Shown here: one piece after another, positions 22,277 through 34,039 of the stretch
Position numbering within the stretch: position 1 is the stretch's first letter
Layout of the letters: each line of letters begins with the position of its first letter
Assembly: GCF_902686445.1 (NCBI RefSeq)
Contig: NC_062218.1
Location: 137,813,607-137,877,606, forward strand
Origin: Sciurus carolinensis
Lineage: Eukaryota; Chordata; Mammalia; Rodentia; Sciuridae
DNA: 64,000 nt
Reading direction: 5' to 3'
The notes under the pieces: generated by a model
Told to the model about the DNA's origin: nothing
Seen by the model: only the letters and a program-made list of their open reading frames with translations
Databases searched by the model: none
Made by a program: the position numbers and the translations under genes

Positions 22277-22382
22277 GGTGGACTGAGGATGCATCTCAGT
22301 GGTAGAGTGCTTGCCTAGCATACACAAGGCCCCAGGTTTGATCCCCAGCATGGGGAAAAAAAAAAAAAATTAAAAAATAAAA
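22277..22382 (+). mobile_element. ID SINE
   Basis: ATCTCAGTGGTAGAGTGCTT followed by a B-box-like GGTTTGATCC and an A-rich tail. Confidence 0.85.
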
Positions 22383-23826
22383 GTATCTGGGAACCTTGAG
22401 GCAAGATAGTAAAAGCTGGAGTTGCTGTGCTGCAGGATACTCCCCTGCCCCCTCCTGACACTCCAGACAACATGGCTCTGCTGTCACAGACTTCAGGGCC
22501 CCAGTGGGGTGGGGTTTGGCTTGGCCCTCAGGAGAAGCAAGGCCCCACCTATACCCAGGAGGCCACCTGCAGTTTCGAGGGGGTGGGGCCCCAGGGTACT
22601 GTAACACAGACAGCCTTGCAATTTGGCCCTGGTGCAGGGGGCCGTTCAGTCACACAAGTCTGCTCCGCTCCAGAGGCCTCTGGTCCGCCAAGTCTTAGCT
22701 CTAGGGATCAAAGAGGACTCTTCGGCCATGTTTCTGTTGGAGCAAGGCAACTTGTTCTCCTACTCTAAACCAGACTTCTGGCTTCTCTGAGCCAGCTGAC
22801 TTCACAGAATGAGGGAGTTATGGGGACTCCGAGTTGGTGTGTGGGATCTGGGTTCCACTGAGAGAGGAGTCATTAGGCCAGAACTGTTAGTACTTTTCTG
22901 AAGCTATGAACAAGGCAAGAAGTCCCGTTGTACTGGCCACACCAGGACAATGGTGAACTGAGGTGGGGACCGCTGACCCTACCTGTGGGAGATGGAGGGT
23001 AGCTGCCTCTACTGGGGGCCCAGGTCTCCAAGAGCTCCTGCTGGGTTTGCTGGGATGGAGAAGGGAGCTAGATGTTTGGAGGCTGGGACAACCACAGTAC
23101 GGATGAGAGACTGGCATTCCAATGTAGTATGGGGGCAGAGGGCAGGGAAGGGGGCCTGAAGGGGTATCCAACTTTCCTAGACTAGAACATCCCAGTGACT
23201 ATTCACCATCACCCTTCTGTCATAAAGTGGCAGGCAGCCAGAGTTCTGGGCCCAAAGAGACCATCTACCCCTAAGCATGGGGGAACTGCTTCAGGTCACT
23301 TGGGGAGACCCCATTTTCAACTCCAGGCCATTTTAAGACATGTAGAGTGTGGCCCTCCCTTAGCTGATCTCTGGAAACTCTCAGGCAGTCTCACCATCTG
23401 GTGTTGGTCCCTTCCTGTCTTTCATTCCCTAAATGGTCTTTGGGGATACCCAATATCTCTAACCAGATTTGAGGGTCCCCAGGGTCAAATGGCTCCTCTT
23501 CTCCTCTTTCTCCCAGTGCTCATGACTGGCACTTGAGAGCATCTCCTGGTGGCCGGTTCACCTTCTCGGCTCTGAGTCCTTCCTTAGGGGACGAGCTTGG
23601 CTGGGCCCCAGGGTGCAGAGGGATAGGCTGAGAGACAAAGGGGCACAGAGGAGTAACTAGCACTGTCCTTGCAGTATAGCCCTGGGCAGAATATGTCACA
23701 ACCAATTAGTAGCAAGGTCAAGGCCCCAGAATAAAGGCCACTGTGTGCACAACATGCAGCATAACTGGTTGGTGTCCCTCAGCAGGACTGGAGATGGAGG
23801 ACTGAGTGAGTCATCAATGACTTTCT

Positions 23827-23832
23827 TTTATT
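23827..23832 (-). terminator. Candidate minus-strand poly(A) signal
   Basis: AATAAA on the minus strand about 5.5 kb beyond the inferred IRF1 3' end. It is a candidate 3' end for a convergent transcript orthologous to CARINH (C5orf56). This is inference from synteny plus a single hexamer; a plus-strand AATAAA also occurs at 23847-23852. Confidence 0.25.
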
Positions 23833-24982
23833 GAAAACATATGCAAATAAAAGGAACATGGTTTAGTTGGACAAAGTCAAAGAAATACAGGTGTGGAAAT
23901 AAAAAAAAAATTATTAAAACCACCGGCAATACACCACCCAAAAGTGACCAGGTTGTTACATTTTCAGAGACTCAGGTGAAAACGTACTTCCACTCTCCCG
24001 TGCTATGGCCAGGAGCGCTGTGCCCTGCTGGCACAGGCACCGTTTCCACAGCTGTCAGCTCTGATGGGAATATTGCAGCAAGAGACTGTACCCCGCACTG
24101 GCTCAGGGTCCTTCCTCAGCTGCCAAGTCTCCCTAGCACCCAGGAATCCGGCTGTGCAGGGTGCAGTGGTGATCCAGAGCAGGTTTGCAGGTGCCAGAGG
24201 TCATGCAGATAAGGTGACCAACTGTCTCAGTCTGCTCAGGATGAGGAGTTTCCCAGGCTTTGGGACTTGCATTGCAAAAAGTGAGGAAGGCCTAGGCAAA
24301 CCAGGGCCAGCTGGTTATCCTACTTGGGGTTAGAGGCTTTGTCCAGCCCCTCCTGCTCTGTTCTGCCAACAGAACCTTCTGTTGGAATCTCAGACCCCCC
24401 AGGTCCTCAACAAGCAGTCCAGGGATAGAAGCCTGGCTTGGGGCCTCACTTCCTTGGGAGCTCCTTGAGGTCCCAGCCTGAGGCCCAGGGAAGGACAGGA
24501 GAAAGGAAATGAGCAAGACAGGCTGGTATCACCTGAGAAAGGGGCCAGGTGAAGTCTGTCTGCTAAGGGAACCAGGGATGCACTGGAGTGGCTCCAGTAT
24601 GGGTTGGATGCCCCTCCGGCCCTGGAGCTAGCCTCAGACTGAGTGTCTGAGTCCTCAGGGGCTTGCTCTGGCTCTAGCCCTGAAAAGTGCAGGGTGCCTG
24701 GATGAGACGGGCTCAGCTTCCTGAGCTCCCCCAGGTCTGGTACATAAGCCTTGCCTTCCCCTCCTCTATGTTTGTGTCCCCTGGCACTTCCTGCCCAGCT
24801 TCCCTCTACCAAAGGATGGGAGGAGTCAGGACCAGTTGAGCTAAGTGAGAAGGCAGGTGAGAGGGGACCTGGGAAGAAATGACCTCTTGGACAGTGGTGG
24901 GCACATCCTGACTGTGGTCTGGCCCAGCTCACTGTCTGTGCTTGAGGATGGGGCCCTTGGAAAACCCAGAGGAAAGTCTGGG

Positions 24983-25448
24983 TGTGGTAGGCCAAATAAT
25001 GGTCCATGGTGGAATAAAGAAGTCCACCTCCAAATGCATGAAGCTTATGAACGTGCTTTGTTATCTAGAAAGGGGGATTAAGGTTGTTATTTAGCTCACT
25101 TTAAAATAGGTCAAGTTGCATTACCTGGGTGGGTCCAATGTAATCACAAGTGTCTATAAATGGGGAAGAGGAAGCAGAGAATGGCATTATGTGAAAGACT
25201 CGACCAGCCATTGCTGGCTTTGAAGATGGAGGAAGGCTGTCCAGGCCAAGGAATGCAGGCAGCGCCTCTGAAGATGGACTGGGTGAGGAAATGGATTCTT
25301 TACCAGAAGGAATGCTGACACCTTGAGTTTAGCCCAGTGAAACCTGTTTTGGATCTCTGACCCTCAGAATTGTAGGATATTAGATTTGTGTTGTTTAAGC
25401 CACCAAGTTTATGGTAATTCATTATAGCAGCAGTAGGAAACGGACACA
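24983..25448 (+). mobile_element. ERVL-MaLR solo LTR (MLT1-like)
   Basis: Begins TGTGGTAGG and ends near AGGAAACGGACACA. It contains the recognisable phrases 'gggtgggtccaatgtaatcacaag', 'gaagatggaggaagg' and 'gttgtttaagccaccaagttt'. It is an old solo LTR with no internal retroviral region. Confidence 0.8.
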
Positions 25449-25924
25449 TCGGGGAACCATCCAGTGATACGCTGCCCCAAATCCCTGTGCCTTGGTTGGA
25501 GTCAGCCTCACAAGGCACCACAACCCATGCGTGAAAGACCCCCTCCAGTCTGGGAGACTCTTGGGCAGGGGAGTGAACCTTGGGCAGGGGAAGAAATCTC
25601 CATGGCTTAGGTGGGCCAAGAAGGATGTCCCAGTATTTCCTTGGACCCACTCCCCCAACCTCCTGTGAATTGAGATATAGGTTCTCAGTCATCCTGGATG
25701 AGCTGCCAGGAGGTCAGACCACCCAGAACAACCAGTCAGAACCTGGAGGGCTTGGGCAAAGACCCCCAGGATGGAGTCCACGGCCCCTCCGTACACCAGT
25801 AATACAGCACTCTCAGTCCCTGGCCTCACTATCTGAGGGGATCCAATTTGGCTCAGGAAAAGCTGGAATAAAGGAAAACAATCAAAGGAAAAAATCGCTG
25901 AATTGGATGCCATTCGGATTTGCA

Positions 25925-26060
25925 TAAAGTCCCTGCTCTGTCACTTAACAAGTTGTGTGGCCTAGAATATCCACTGTACTGCTCCATCTGTAGAGTGGGT
26001 ATAGCAGCACTTGTCTTACCTGCCTCACAGGTTGTGTGAGTCTCAGGTGAGAAGACGTTT
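25925..26060 (+). repeat. MIR
   Basis: Sense MIR phrases 'ctctgtcacttaacaagttgtgtg' and 'ctgcctcacaggttgtgtgag'. Confidence 0.65.
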
Positions 26061-26369
26061 GCTACTCAAATTAAGATGCTGTTGTTATTGATAAACAATA
26101 GCAATCACAGCCCCGTGTGCCTCCTGATGGGGTGGATGATCACGGCGTCCTGGTTGGGGAGGGGTGAGTGCAGATTCATTAAAACTCTGTCTCACCCATA
26201 GGCAGGAGGCTGCAGCCGGGCCAGGGAAGAGGAGCCAGCTCATAGCCCTCGCTGTGCAGCTCGCCCCCACCGGAAGCATGACCGAGCCACCCTGCAGGAT
26301 GTCCTCTCAACCACCACACACCCGGGTTTTGCACTTTTTTTTTCAAAGAAAAGATTTTCTAGAGTTCCT

Positions 26370-26640
26370 TCTGCATCATAACAGTCCCTCCTCAGAAAAC
26401 ACTCAGTTTTACAGGGAAAAGGTAGAATATGAAACCATATACAATATAATTCCAATCTAATGAACATATAATATATAAATTTATGTGGAATATATATGGA
26501 GAAAATACACTCTAATACTAATGGTGATAATGTCTAGATAGTGGATTATAGGTGATTATATTTTTTCTTTATATGTCTATAGTTTAAAATCCTGTACAAT
26601 GACCTATTGCTTTTATAATCAGAAATATGTATATGTACAT
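26370..26640 (+). mobile_element. L1M-type 3' end fragment
   Basis: AT-rich 3' UTR wording typical of L1M ('gataatgtctagatagtgg … tttaaaatcctgtacaatgacc'). Confidence 0.55.
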
Positions 26641-26690
26641 ATGTGTGTGTGTATATATATGTATACATATATATACACTTATATTTATGT
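26627..26690 (+). repeat. (TATG/TG/TA)n dinucleotide-rich repeat
   Basis: Alternating TA/TG units directly following the L1 tail. Confidence 0.85.
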
Positions 26691-27289
26691 ATCTAGGACT
26701 TCCTATAGGGCTATAGACTGGAATCAAACTCATGTTAACTGGATTCTACCCATGCAGGAGTCCTGGCCCTGGCCCTCGCCCTGGTCTTTACTCTGTGACC
26801 TTGACTATTTCCTGGCCTTCATCTGCCTGGGGAGATAAAATACTGGACAAGATGCTCTCTGGATCCTTTGCAGCTCAGAACCGAACCATGTGCCTTGGAC
26901 TCATGGAAGCTGCTCCGCACCCAGCTTCCAGTGTATTATCTGTGTCTAGAGAGCAGGGCAGACTCCTCACTCAGGCCTTGAGGTTGTGGACCACCTCCCT
27001 TCCCAGCCGGTTCTCCCAGACCTGCCCTGGGAGTCCTGGCCTCCTGGCCTTTGCCTGCATTACAATCTGCACTTCTCCGAGCCCTGCCCTTCCTTGAAGA
27101 ACAAAGCTGGCCAAGCCACGTCCAGCCTGCTGGCCTGCACTGACCCCTGTTTTCCCTGACTTGTGCTTAACAATAGCATCCAGTTATTGATGGTTAACTT
27201 CAGGTCACACCACCAAAGTGCTGCCATTTAATCCAAGGCCATCAGAGGTTACACAGACTAAACTGTGAACAGCACCCCCTGGAGTTGGG

Positions 27290-27440
27290 CAGCATAGTGA
27301 TCTTATTTGATTCTTTTGTGCCTTTGAGGGATGTATTGTTAATCCCATTTTACTGGTAAGTTAACTGAGGCTCAGAGAGGTCAAGTAACTCACCCATGGT
27401 AACACAGTGGGTTTGTGGCAGAGCTAGGACTTGAGTCTTT
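27290..27440 (-). repeat. MIR, antisense
   Basis: 'ccattttactggtaagttaactgaggctcagagaggtcaag' (partial) and 'ggcagagctaggac' are the standard MIR core. Confidence 0.8.
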
Positions 27441-27639
27441 GTCAGTTCAATCCAAGTCCAGTTTTTAAAATTTTTATTTTAACTCACAGTGGTGTCTCCT
27501 CCAACTACTTACATTCCAGCACCTCAGGGCAAGAAGGGTGTGTTCTGAGTTGATCACACAGAAGGTACCCAATGAGGTCTGGCTGTGGAGGTATTAATCA
27601 CAGCAAGTACATTCAGAGTTGATCATTCAATCAACAAGT

Positions 27640-27760
27640 CTTCCCAGAGTGTCTGGGAGCTCTGGCAGGCAGGGACAAGTCTATTCTGTTCACTGCTGTA
27701 TTGGCACCTAACAGTTTCTGGCACATAATACATGTTCATTAAATGACACAAATGATTGAT
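27640..27760 (+). repeat. L2 3' end
   Basis: 'ctggcaggcagggacaagtct … ggcacataatacatgttcatt' matches the L2 terminus. Confidence 0.7.
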
Positions 27761-28385
27761 TGTCTATTCAAATAATAAAATAACAAAGCAAATAATACTA
27801 GCTAACATTTAAAGAGTGCCTAGCACCAGTTAGCTGCCTTAGGGAGTTTTCAGGATCATTGAGGAGAAGCAACAGTGCTGATTAGGGCTTCAGTGTGGGG
27901 TTTTACACCAAAATAGCGCGTATGTGAAGGCCATGAGAACACCAAAGAAAGGAAGCCATAGGAGCAGCGCTGAGTCTTCCTGCAGTGCGGGAGGCCACGC
28001 CAGCAGCCATCACCATTACAACTCAAAGGCTCCAACTGCCAGAGCGAGCATGAAAACCCCAAATTGCCATCCACATCTATGTTCTGCTGGTTCAGATCAC
28101 ACCTAGATACTTTTGTACCTCTCCAGACTGAATAATCAGTATATCGAGGGCCAGAGGTGAAGAGCTGTGGACATGGGTCACGTTTAGCTGGGAGAAGAGA
28201 AAGGAGGGTCATTAACATCAGCCAGGATGTTCTGTGTAAGAAGGGCTCGTGGGCAGCAGCCTGGGGCACCCCCAAGGAAGCTGGATCCGGTTGGCAGGGC
28301 TGTCTGGTCAGGGACTGGGAGATCCAGAGAAGCGGGGGGCCTAGGGGGCAGCTTGTGCAGCCGGGTCCGAATGGACCCTTACTCA

Positions 28386-28490
28386 TTTTTTTTTTTTTTT
28401 TGCAGTGCTGGGGATATGAACCCAGGGCCTTGTGCTTCTTCTCTTTTTAGAGACCAGCGTTCTACCAACTGAGCTATATCCCCAGCCCTG
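28386..28490 (-). mobile_element. ID-type SINE, antisense, BC1-like form
   Basis: The body TTGTGCTTCTT…CAACTGAGCTATATCCCCAGC is close to the tRNA-Ala-like ID ancestor and is preceded by poly(T). A short duplication, CCCTTACTC, flanks it. Confidence 0.85.
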
Positions 28491-29154
28491 GGCCCTTACT
28501 CTTTACAGCACATACCACATACTTACTTGCCAGCACTTGTTAACTACAAGCAAGGCCCACACCAGGCTAGAGAAATGAGGATGAGGAAAATAAGGTCTGC
28601 ACCCTTGGAGAATACCAGGTCCCAAATGCAGAGTCAGGAAAATCTCATCCTGTGACCTTGAACTTCTCACTGTGTATCCCATAGGTTCTAGCATTGGCCA
28701 CTGCTCAAGGTCATTTCCTCTTGTATTCTGCAGGGACCAGGCCTGCAGTGGATAATCAACAAATACAGGCATCTCTGAAGAGGGGATCCCAGGAGAGGGA
28801 CTCAGCTGAGTCAGCGATACGTAGGGACAAAGTGGGGCTATGTCCCAGGCAGGGTCATTTGCAGGAGGCCCTCTGCCCCTTCAAGTTCCCTGAAGTTCAG
28901 ACAGGCCTTGACCTGGTTTCTCCTAACTCCTGTTCCCATACCACCAATCTTCTGACTGTAGGGACATGTCAAAGGACATCCTCCTGTTCTACATTCCACA
29001 GTGGTCCTTAACTTCAATCTGCTGTGACAGCTTTCGTGCAGTCGGCAGTGTGGCATTCTGTACTGCTGTCCCCAAAGAGGCATGGGATGGGGAAGAGCTT
29101 ACTGGGCTGCCTGTCCATTCACTGCACTGTTCAGAACTAGAAGATATTCACACA

Positions 29155-29366
29155 CTTTTTTTTTTTTTTTTTGTACCAGAGATTAAACCCAGGGGTGCTT
29201 AACCACTGAGCCACATTCCCAGCCTTTTTACTTTTTTCTTTTGAGACAGAATCTCACTAAGTTGCTTAGGGCCTCACTAGGTTGCTGAGGCTGACTGAAT
29301 TTATGATCCTCCTGCCTCAGCCTCCCCAGCTGCTGGGATTACAGGAGTGTGTCACTGTGCCTGGCA
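29155..29366 (-). mobile_element. B1-ID dimeric SINE, antisense
   Basis: Poly(T), then reversed ID half (ACCACTGAGCCACATTCCCAG), then reversed B1 half (CTGCTGGGATTACAGG). Confidence 0.92.
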
Positions 29367-29384
29367 CATAGACTTTTTATTTAT

Positions 29385-29700
29385 TTTTTATGGTGAAACA
29401 ATAATCATGCAGAAAAATGCACAATACATATATTCAGTTTAACAGATAATCATAAAGCAAATCTTTATATAACCACACCCAAGTCAAGAGACAACATGAT
29501 GCCAACACCTCAAAATCTCCTCATGTGTCCCTACTAATCACAACCCCAACCCTACTCTGTGGGCAAAACTAAAGTGACATTTGTGATCATTTCAGTACTT
29601 TTTAGAGATTTTTTTTTTCTCCTCCAAAAGTATGCATAAGAATCCAGCCCAGTTGTTAAATCTTTTTATGAAAGGAATTAGAACACATATATTCTTTTAG
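29385..29700 (-). mobile_element. L1M-type fragment, antisense
   Basis: Order 'atataaccacacccaagtcaagagacaacatgatgccaacacc' (partial) matches antisense L1M 3' UTR copies. Degraded. Confidence 0.5.
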
Positions 29701-30481
29701 TTTTCATTATGTTGTTAAGAGTCCTTTGTCATTACAGCTTTATGACCCAGTGTCATAGCTGTTGCCAGCGGTCGCAGCACGCTCATTTCCACTGTTGGAG
29801 TGCCCCGCTGTTCACTGGTACTCTGTGCCGCTGATGGACACGTGGGTGCTTTCTGGTGCTGGTACACAGAGGTCCCCGTGTGGCAAGAGCAGATTGTGAG
29901 GAGTGGGACTTTTGGCTTGTAGGGTATCTGTGTTTTCATCTTTACCAGATTATTTGTATCCTGAAAATGCTTCTCAGGGGAACAGTGCTCCACTTACCCG
30001 GCACTGTCTGGGGTAGAGGAGGTGAGGTATGGCTGCCCTTACAGCTGCACCCTTCCACCTTCTGGCCTGGAACCTCAACCCCTCCAGCCTGGCCAGCCCT
30101 GTCCCTCAGCAGGCTGAAGCCCTCGAACAGCAGGTTTCTCTCTGGCCTCCCCACATCTGTGATGTAGCTGGGTGGGGGTAGGAGAAGGTTAAAGAAAGAG
30201 GAAGTGGAAACCAAATATGAGGGCCACAGCAAAGTCTGGTCCACAAACCTCAATGTTTCAGCATCACACTCTGTGAGAGAGGAACGTGCGAGCTGCTTGT
30301 GGGGCACCAGGGCCACTGTTGCTGATGTGTGCAACTGGAAAATCCACCACTTTGCACTAGTTTCCCAGGCATAAATCTCTCCATGCAATCCTCACCCAAC
30401 CTGTGAGGCACAGGTATTATCATCCCTGTGTCTCAATATGAAGACACTGAGTCACAGAGGTGTCAAGGTGACAACGCATAC

Positions 30482-30715
30482 AGTGTGCTGGTTAATAGCA
30501 TGGGGTATAGGCTTGTTTGAGTTGGGTTTAAATTGTGGCTTCCTCACTTCTTAGAGGTGGAACCTTGGGCTAGTAGCTATTTCCTTTCGCCTCAGTTTCT
30601 TCATCTGTAAAATGGAGCTAACTGACTCACAGGTTTGTTGAGAATCAAAAGATACAAGGTGTAGAAGGTGCTTAACCGAGTGCCTGGCACAAAGGAGAAA
30701 TGAGCGGAACTAAAA
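30482..30715 (+). repeat. MIR, nearly full length
   Basis: Runs from 'ggttaatagcatgggg' through 'cctcagtttcttcatctgtaaaatgg' to 'gtgcctggcacaaag' in the canonical order. Confidence 0.88.
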
Positions 30716-31839
30716 CAGGCAGCACTAGTGAAAGGATTGCTATAGTGGAGTTCAAGGTTGACAGCCAGAGCATGGGGGTGGGGACTTGTCCTGGCAAGAT
30801 GGGACTAGGCGGCCAAGCCCAGAGTGCTGGTTGGGTGCTATGGGAGGACTCAAGTCCAGTGGACTCTGAAACAGAGGCACCTGGGTTGTCCTCCCTTTCC
30901 ACCCTGCCCCCATCCACCTTTGTCCAGAGCGCTCTTACTATCTGTGGTGCTTCAAGCAGTGATTTGTGACAGAGGACCTGGGTCTCTGCACATGTGGAAG
31001 TGTCAGCCCAGCTTGGGTGCTGCCTCCAGAGGCCCCATTGGCGGGCGGCAGGAGTGGCAGCCAATGGGCAGTGAAGCCTGTTGCTAAGGTCACTGTGAAC
31101 CTTATTTGTCCACATGGGGCTGACCCTGCATTCACCCCAGAGAACCCTGGGAAACGCCAACCACAGATGTGAAATATGAACGTCTCAAAACCACAACTGC
31201 ATTTCCTCTGAGAAAAGATTCAGCTCTCCTCTGTAGCCTGCCTCTCTTGGGCTGGATGCCTTTCGGACAATGGCTCACAACCTCTCGAGAGTCTTGGGCA
31301 GGCATGGATGGGAGAGGGCAGGGGCTACTGCACAGTGGCCCCCAGACCCAGCAAGGACCTCCAGGCTTTTGTCCTCATCCAGACAACTGCCAATCCCTGC
31401 CCAGGCCTGCCCCTGCACACCCTGAGAACCTGTTCCTGGCCCCACTTCCTGTAGCCTTGGGAAGCCTGTGAGTGTGAGGAAGATGTATGGCAGGGAGGGA
31501 GGAAGTGGGCTTGCCCTGGGGCCCTCACCATCTGCACGAGAGCTGCACTACTTCTGTGCAGCCTATCGCTTGAACGGTTGGTGGTTTCAGTTTGTCACCT
31601 CCCTTGGTACATCTTCTAGCCTAACATTAAATAACTAAAACGGTTGTCCCTCCCCAGACAAACATGGGAGAGAAAGTGTGCTTCAGGAGATCCACAAAAC
31701 TCTCCCAGGTTCCTCTCTTGGTCTGGGATCTGAGTTTGAATCCACCATCTCATTAGAGCCTCATGATTCTCGCTAAGGAAACAAAAGCTACCAATGATGA
31801 GCCCTCCCCACAAGTCAGGAAGCTGAATGCACTCACAGA

Positions 31840-31960
31840 ATTCACTAAAACTGCTTCCATTTTACAGAAGCGGGGAGGAAAAAAGAGATTTAGTCATTGA
31901 TTCAAGGTCATACACAGCCCACGAATCACAGAGCTGGGTTTTTATCCCAGACACCTCAGT
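31840..31960 (-). repeat. MIR, antisense
   Basis: 'cattttacagaagcggggagg', 'tcaaggtcatacacagc' and 'cagagctgggtttttatccc' in antisense MIR order. Confidence 0.6.
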
Positions 31961-32589
31961 TCCAAAGTCTGCTATATTATCTTCTGCTCCCTTACCTTTC
32001 ACGGCACACACAAGAAAAGCCCCATTCGCAGATGAGAAAGTGAACTTGGGAAGAGAAGTGTCAGTGGGAGCTAGAGTCAGGGATGCTTCCTCCATCCACA
32101 TCTCCCAGAGGACCACCTGCCAGCATCCTTCATCTGCCTCCCCCACCTTAAAAATCATGGTCCCAACCCCAGTTTGTCTCCTGTTAATCCGCAGGCTGAA
32201 AAAGTAGCCTTTCTTCTCTTGGTGGCCCAGGGAACCAAGAGTCCCTGATTATCTACATGAGGCTATGTGAAATTCATCTGCGCAGTCCAGGGGGTGGGGA
32301 GGGGGCAAAACCTGGGCTATGGGATGTATGCCACGGGAGACTGCCCCTGTTAAGCCCATGGCCCTCAGGAAGTGCTTGCATATACTAGGACAGTCAGAGC
32401 ACTCCATGGGCTGGGGGCTAGGAGATGTGGGCAGCGGAGCTGGAGCATCTGTCCATGTCTTCTGAGCATCCTTAAGTGAGGGTGCTTGGAGGGCAGGGAT
32501 GGGGTCTGGACACCAGAACCCGGATGCAGACCCCCTCTAGAGCACTGCCCTCTGTTGGTCTCTTGAGACCTGCCCTCACTTTCAGACGT

Positions 32590-32740
32590 GTATCTGTGGT
32601 GAGCATCTATTGCATGCCAGGCGCTACTCCAGGGCCTGAGACAGACAGTGAATAAACAGTTCAGGTCCGGGTCTCAGGGAACAGAGGCAGACATTAGGCA
32701 AATAACCACCCAGATACCTAACAAACATGGGGCTCTGAGA
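32590..32740 (+). repeat. Ancient interspersed repeat fragment
   Basis: 'gagcatctattgcatgccaggcgct … cagacagtgaataaacagt' belongs to the same unassigned family as the copy at 48.7 kb. Confidence 0.5.
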
Positions 32741-32953
32741 GGGTCTAACTTCAGGGGTCTTAATTTAAGGAGTGTGAGGACTTCCTCCTTCAGAGGCAAG
32801 GGACAGGGTGGAGCTGGCAGGTGAGGATGGTCCTTGGCTGTTCCTCCCACGCCCTCCAGGCTCTTCAGGAAATCTGCTGGTACTGTCAAAGCTGCCCCAA
32901 AGCAGTACCTTTTCTGGTGGCTACCTGTGGCATTTGTGTCTGGGTGAGCACAA

Positions 32954-32992
<39 letters not shown>
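32954..32992 (+). repeat. (TG)n microsatellite
   Basis: About 19 perfect TG units. Confidence 0.97.
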
Positions 32993-32994
<2 letters not shown>

Positions 32995-33340
32995 GGGTGG
33001 AGCTAGAGAAGGAGCCCAGGGTTCTTGATCTTTGATCCTCAGTTAAATTCAAACTGCAGTTGCACGTCCTTCCACCAACCAAGTCCTGTGTGGGGGGAAG
33101 GCAGCCCGTATGAAAAGGCCCCTACTAACAGGGCCTTGGGCTCCTTCTACAGCACTGTGGAACATGAGAAGGAAACAGCAGTTCCTGGAGAGAGCAGGGC
33201 TGCCACCGGCTTTGCAGCACTGAGCCACCCCCATGCTGCAGCCCAGACCCTCCACTGCCCGCACTGAACAGGCGTCCTTCTTCCTCAGGGACTCTCCCCA
33301 TGGAAAAGAAACCCCAGCATTCGGAGGTGTGAGGCTGTGA

Positions 33341-33370
33341 TTTCCAGTTTCATTTTCCAGTTTCAGTTTA
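33341..33370 (-). promoter_or_regulatory. Tandem IRF/ISRE-type motif
   Basis: The 12-mer TTTCCAGTTTCA occurs twice with a 13-bp period (33341-33352, 33354-33365), followed by GTTTA. On the minus strand the middle reads GAAAATGAAAC (33357-33347), a perfect GAAANNGAAAC ISRE core, flanked by further GAAA half-sites. Binding is inferred. Confidence 0.4.
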
Positions 33371-33985
33371 GAAGCAGCTCTGCCAGTTTTCCACTTGTCA
33401 TTGTGCCCCAGGGCACCACAAAGGAACTGAGGGGCAGGAAGACTGGTGGCAGCTAGTGCTCTGTTCCCCGGAGGCTCCCAGAGGACATGCACTGGTAGAA
33501 CCCACCGTGGGGGAGGCTTCTCAAAGTGCAGATGCCTGGTTTCCAGTCTCTGAGGACATGGGTTAGGGACCCTTAGTGACTGTGGCTTGGCCCACACACC
33601 TCACAGTGGCAGTCCAGCCTCAGAGACCATTGAGACAGCCCAAAACCCCGGAGGCACGGCCTAACCCCAGGATTAGGGCTCACTAAACACCACCTTTTTG
33701 TTAAGTATCCCCTCCTTTCTCCTGCTTGGTGCTGGACACATCTCAGATGGCAGCTCTGTGGGACTCGAGGTCTCTAGGAAGCCCAGGCTGTGGCATTCAC
33801 ACAAGCTTCTCTCTTCCTCACACCTCCAATTTCTCTTTAAGATGCTTATTTGTAACAGACATTAACAGGAACAAAAAACAAGAAAGCAACATTCTATCAG
33901 TAATCTCTAGGCCTTCTGTTTTGCCCATTGCTCCATTTATTTGCAATTTATGGCCTAATTCCAAAAGGTTTTGAGGACATTTAAG

Positions 33986-33986
<1 letters not shown>

Positions 33987-34036
<50 letters not shown>
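33987..34036 (+). repeat. (TC)n microsatellite
   Basis: About 24 TC units, followed by a short GTGTGT stretch. Confidence 0.97.

Positions 34037-34039
<3 letters not shown>

Larger units (their letters stand above)
20362..24982. other. Intergenic, no coding gene supported
   Basis: An antisense MIR lies at about 21950-22150 and an ID SINE at 22277-22382; the rest is largely unique. In human the convergent lncRNA CARINH ends a few kb from the IRF1 3' end, so minus-strand exons may lie here, but no splice structure can be proved. A minus-strand open frame of 205 codons (25007-24390) matches no family I recognise, and its ATG lies in an LTR. Confidence 0.5.
25449..28385. other. Intergenic with old repeats, no gene seen
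   Basis: Holds MIR (about 25925-26060, sense), L1M 3' end (about 26370-26640, sense), an AT-rich TATATG/TG repeat (about 26627-26690), antisense MIR (about 27290-27440) and L2 3' end (about 27640-27760). No coding homology recognised. Confidence 0.55.

Noticed and set aside
24390..25007. 205-codon open frame on the minus strand
   Set aside because: Its start codon lies inside an LTR, and it is Ser/Pro/Gly-rich without a recognised domain, consistent with chance in GC-rich DNA. Retained only as part of a lncRNA hypothesis.
33049..33597. 182-codon open frame on the minus strand
   Set aside because: No domain, signal peptide or family resemblance; no splice or promoter context. Probably chance.
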